A stretch of 47,897 nucleotides of DNA from an uncultured bacterium (GTDB taxonomy: Bacteria; Patescibacteriota; Minisyncoccia; Phycocordibacterales; UBA9973): positions 1 to 47,897 of the forward strand of contig CAIQAL010000026.1 of assembly GCA_903869825.1 (NCBI GenBank), in the 5' to 3' direction. Positions 44,449 through 47,897 of the stretch are shown one piece after another (position 1 is the first letter of the stretch; every line of letters starts with the position of its first letter). Both the position numbers and the translations under genes were made by a program. The notes under the pieces were generated by a model. The model was not told the DNA's origin, searched no databases, and worked only from the letters and a program-made list of their open reading frames with translations.

Positions 44449-45456
44449 TTAAATCTTAAATTCTATAACGTCGCCATCTTTAACAATATAATCTTTCCCA
44501 ACAGTTGCGATCAATCCTTTCGCTTTAGCATTGGCATAGCTTCCGGCATCGAGTAGGTTTTGCCAATTGATCACTTCTGCCCTAATAAATTTGTCTTTAA
44601 AATCAGTATGAATAGCCATACCAGCCACCGGTGCTGTGGAACCTATCTTTATAGTCCAAGCTCGGGTTTCATCTTCTCCAGTAGTTAAAAAAGTTTCTAA
44701 TCCTAAAAGCTCATAACTTCTCTTGATTAATTCATCAAAGCCTCGCTCAAAAACAGGGTCAACCTTTACAGAAAGGCCTGGTAAGCCTGCCCCGCCAAAG
44801 GCGGGGTTAAATTCCACATTTTCGGTTGCTTCTGAAATATTCAAAACATAGAGCATCGGTTTTAAAGTAAGCAAACTCAAGGACTTAATTTTAAATTTTT
44901 CGTCTTCGGTCAAGTTTGCATCAAAACCCATTCTTCCTTCTTCCAAAACTTTTTCCAATTTTTTCAAAATTATTTCTTCAGCGATAGCTTCTTTCTCCCC
45001 TTTTTTAACTTCCCTCCCTAAACTCACAAGCCTTTTTGAAACAATTTCCATATCGGCTAAAACCAATTCTAAATTTATAACTCCGACATCCTGCATTGGG
45101 TCAACTTTGTTGGCTACGTGAATTACCGAATTATCTTCAAAGGTTCGAACCACATGTGCAATCGCATCCACTTCCCGGATATTGGTCAAGAATTTATTTC
45201 CTAATCCTTCTCCTTTCGAAGCTCCAGCCACGAGTCCGGCAATATCCACGAACTCTATTACTGCTGGAATAGTTTTTTTTGATTTTGAAAAGTCTGAAAG
45301 TATTTGAACTCGTTCATCGGGCACCGGAACAATTCCAACCGAGGGGTCAATAGTGCAAAACGGATAATTTTCAGCTGGAACCGACTTCTTGGTTAAAGCA
45401 TTAAAAAGCGTGGATTTCCCGACGTTCGGCAGACCTACAATACCGATTGAAGGCAT
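44449..45456 (-). CDS. ychF: Redox-regulated ATPase YchF
   Basis: [53 protein letters not shown]-like C-terminus. Confidence 0.94.
   Translation of the reverse strand: MPSIGIVGLPNVGKSTLFNALTKKSVPAENYPFCTIDPSVGIVPVPDERVQILSDFSKSKKTIPAVIEFVDIAGLVAGASKGEGLGNKFLTNIREVDAIAHVVRTFEDNSVIHVANKVDPMQDVGVINLELVLADMEIVSKRLVSLGREVKKGEKEAIAEEIILKKLEKVLEEGRMGFDANLTEDEKFKIKSLSLLTLKPMLYVLNISEATENVEFNPAFGGAGLPGLSVKVDPVFERGFDELIKRSYELLGLETFLTTGEDETRAWTIKIGSTAPVAGMAIHTDFKDKFIRAEVINWQNLLDAGSYANAKAKGLIATVGKDYIVKDGDVIEFKI
44774..44806. repeat. G+C-rich palindromic element inside ychF
   Basis: CCCCGCC-aaa-GGCGGGG (44790-44806) adjoining AGGC…GCCT (44774-44788). Confidence 0.75.
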
Positions 45457-45462
45457 GAATTG

Positions 45463-45471
45463 ATATTAACA
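45463..45471 (-). promoter_or_regulatory. Extended -10 (TGtTAATAT) 6 nt upstream of the ychF ATG
   Basis: Reverse strand CGTGTTAATATCAATTCATG. Confidence 0.5.
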
Positions 45472-45492
45472 CGAGACTTTAAAATACAAAAA

Positions 45493-47897
45493 TTACTTAT
45501 TTATCACCATTCTAGTAATTTTACCAAAGTACCCCATTGCTGGTTTGATATTTTTTGATATTTGAAAATTAATTAAAGCATTCTTTGTTTTTTCTCCAAA
45601 TTTACCATCCGCTTTATCTTTGAGATACCCATTTGAGATTAGTATCTTCTGGAGTTCTGTGACTCCGTTCCCCTTAGAACCAATTTTTAAATCTTTCTTA
45701 AAATTGTAAGTTTGAACACCTAAGACACTACCGGTTTCAAAGGTTCCTAAATCTGGGGATGAATCGCTAAAGTTGATACCGGAGCTTGACTCTGTACCAC
45801 CTGTTCGAGATGAAGTCACGGAATATCCAGTGATAGCAGATCCTTTATTTGAGGCTGGAGATGTGAACGATACTATGCCTGTGACATTACTTGCTGAAGC
45901 TTTCACTCCAGTTGGTGCTGCTGGAAGATTAGTTCCAACATAAACCCACTTGAAAGCATCAGCTAAAACATAACCGTTTGCTTTGTTGGTAATTAATAAA
46001 TCAGAATTTACTCCAGAATTATAATTAAAAGTTCCAATAAGATTCCACTGGCCATAATTAGTATTTTGATTAATCGTCCCATTATATATTCCATCTGAAG
46101 AGTTGACGGTCAAAGGAACATTTGTAGCCTCGGTATACTGAGAAGAGGATGATCCGTGCCAGCCATGCCATTCATATAATTTATATTGTCCATCAACATT
46201 AATTTTTGGAGTAAAAGTAGCCGTGGCTGTCGCATTAGTAGAGTTCCCTGCTACATAAGACCCAATCGGGACTTCAGAATCAACGGCGGCCGTTGTCCAC
46301 ATCCGATTATTTATTTGACTTGATGACTCTGTGCTGAAACCAGTTAAAACAGCCGCATTGCTTCCGGCACTAGTTGGAACAATTGAATTATCAACAATAA
46401 TATCAGAAACTACAGCTAAATTTGGTTGCTTAACAAGAATTATTCCATCTCCAATATGTTGGGTAACCGTACAGGCGTTTCCTGAATCATCTATACAACT
46501 AGGTGATGTCGAAATTAATGTAACACTATCAAATAATTGTCCATTATTTTGCACTGGATCTTGATTCCCTTTGAATCGATAATAAGTTCCGGCACACTCA
46601 GAATAGCTTTGCAGCTGAGCTGAGGTTACGGTAACACTGGCATTTGTAGGATTAACAATTGAAGCTCCATTATCGAAACATCTTATCCAAGCTCCATTGC
46701 TCAAACTATGAGAAGAGCCCTTAGGCCAACCTAAAGCTACATCAAATTCATCATAGTAATTACTCCAATGATGATTCTGTAAATCACCAGTAATAAAATA
46801 ATCGTCGTTCAGTAAAGCAACACCTAATAAAAATCTCAAAGCTCTAAAATTTGCTTTAGCAACACCATTTGGAGCATTGCCTTTATCAATAAATAAATCA
46901 CCGGAAACATAATTTATTCTTGGTAATGGTCCACTTGATTCCCACTGGCTTATAAGTGAGGGCCAACCAGAAAAGGCCGCAGGTCCGTTCCAGAACATGT
47001 TCTCCCAACCAGAACCATTCGAATATAAAATACTCATATTTTCAGCAATTGTCCACCAAGTAATTAATTTCGCATTACGATTGCCAAATTTTTGTAAATA
47101 TTGTTGTCTTAGTAAATCTCGAGCATGATCTTGTCCAATCCACCACTGTGATTTAACCCAGGCATTTCGTTCAGTTGAGGTATTTCCTTTACTAACTTCA
47201 CTTCGATCATTAAGACCATTTCTGTCCAAATCTATATCCGGAGCAAAGACTGAATAAATATCGGGCCAGCTGCCATCACTATTTATTCCATCGAAAATAT
47301 CCCAGTTTGTCGTTTCTGCATAGACTCTTGCAAGGGCTTCAGCATAAGTCTCATTATTAACAGCAAAGCCATTAACTGTCCCCGTATATCTACCACAATA
47401 ATTACTAATATCAACATAATAATGCGAACCATACATTATGTAAGAACCAGTACTACTTCTAAGTCTCCACTCCGCCGGAATCATTGAATTTGGGGGCATA
47501 TAATTAAAATTGAAAAATTTGGCTCCAGCGTTCCAATCATTAGTTGCTAAAATATAAATATTTGGATTCATTGCCCGTAATTCAGATAAAACCCTAGCAT
47601 CAGAGGAGCTCTGTCCAACATTATTTGTTTGGGCCTCAATGACCAAATCAAATTTACTAAGCCAATCAGACGTACCACCAGCCCATTGAAAAGCACCAAT
47701 TCTAGGGTATGAATTATTAACTATTCTAATAGGATCACCCGTTGGATTTGTTTCAACTGGTGTCACTGCACTTGAAGCACTTGAAGCCGGACCTTGCCCT
47801 GCCACATTTGTTGCTTTCACTGTGAAAGTATATGAGGTGCCATTAGTAAGTCCAGTGATGGAATGAGAAAGTGAAGTCGCTCCAGCATTTGCATCTG
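45493..47897 (-). CDS. Surface protein, 5' truncated by the window: FN3, GHL15-like putative glycoside hydrolase, golvesin-like domain, FN3, C-terminal peptidoglycan-binding domain
   Basis: Frame stays open to 47897 (…DANAGATSLSHSITGLTNGTSYTFTVKATNVAGQG); YPRIGAFQWAGGTSDWLSKFDLVIEAQ; DGQYKLYEWHGWH…YVLADAFKWVYVG; C-terminal LKIGSKGNGVTELQKILISNGYLKDKADGKFGEKTKNALINFQ. Confidence 0.8.
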   Translation of the reverse strand, partial: DANAGATSLSHSITGLTNGTSYTFTVKATNVAGQGPASSASSAVTPVETNPTGDPIRIVNNSYPRIGAFQWAGGTSDWLSKFDLVIEAQTNNVGQSSSDARVLSELRAMNPNIYILATNDWNAGAKFFNFNYMPPNSMIPAEWRLRSSTGSYIMYGSHYYVDISNYCGRYTGTVNGFAVNNETYAEALARVYAETTNWDIFDGINSDGSWPDIYSVFAPDIDLDRNGLNDRSEVSKGNTSTERNAWVKSQWWIGQDHARDLLRQQYLQKFGNRNAKLITWWTIAENMSILYSNGSGWENMFWNGPAAFSGWPSLISQWESSGPLPRINYVSGDLFIDKGNAPNGVAKANFRALRFLLGVALLNDDYFITGDLQNHHWSNYYDEFDVALGWPKGSSHSLSNGAWIRCFDNGASIVNPTNASVTVTSAQLQSYSECAGTYYRFKGNQDPVQNNGQLFDSVTLISTSPSCIDDSGNACTVTQHIGDGIILVKQPNLAVVSDIIVDNSIVPTSAGSNAAVLTGFSTESSSQINNRMWTTAAVDSEVPIGSYVAGNSTNATATATFTPKINVDGQYKLYEWHGWHGSSSSQYTEATNVPLTVNSSDGIYNGTINQNTNYGQWNLIGTFNYNSGVNSDLLITNKANGYVLADAFKWVYVGTNLPAAPTGVKASASNVTGIVSFTSPASNKGSAITGYSVTSSRTGGTESSSGINFSDSSPDLGTFETGSVLGVQTYNFKKDLKIGSKGNGVTELQKILISNGYLKDKADGKFGEKTKNALINFQISKNIKPAMGYFGKITRMVINK

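Noticed and set aside
1-47897. CRISPR array, IS element or transposase, prophage genes
   Set aside because: No regularly spaced short repeats, no transposase/integrase or phage structural motifs recognised in any frame.
1-47897. UGA recoding (as in some CPR lineages)
   Set aside because: Conserved genes (leuS, lepA, valS, ppsA, murJ) read full length under the standard stop set; no need for UGA readthrough.

Overview
The window looks like a chromosomal segment of a small-genome bacterium, probably Candidate Phyla Radiation (Patescibacteria/Parcubacteria-like). This is inferred from gene content, compact operons and short core proteins; I ran no search. Recognisable core genes: a GlmU-like nucleotidyltransferase, gdhA, tsaD, valS, prsW-like, hsp20, a glutaredoxin, ppsA, eno, ldh, DUF167, an ftsB-like gene, lepA, an MsbA-like ABC exporter, murJ, leuS, an RlmI-like methyltransferase, tsaC/Sua5 and ychF. 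There are four tRNA genes (Val-GAC, Phe-GAA, Arg-CCT, Gly-CCC). Several very large or repetitive surface proteins are present: a 2653-aa beta-solenoid plus fibronectin-III protein, a frameshifted Ig-like/PKD/SdrD-like protein, and a GHL15-like/golvesin/peptidoglycan-binding protein cut by the right edge. Main items for a second look: (1) many genes have an (extended) -10 element TGNTATAAT placed exactly 6 nt, or close to it, before the start codon, implying widespread leaderless mRNAs and correcting several starts; (2) two paralogous Cys-rich proteins share duplicated zinc-ribbon bookends and an identical CYQQEVY end; (3) LeuS has a complete Nudix domain inserted at the end of its editing domain; (4) leuS, tsaD and ychF carry palindromic in-frame insertions, resembling Rickettsia palindromic elements in concept; (5) a 29-bp perfect direct repeat brackets an orphan ORF; (6) an unlisted 37-aa membrane microprotein is divergent from the ftsB-like gene with only 19 bp between start codons.
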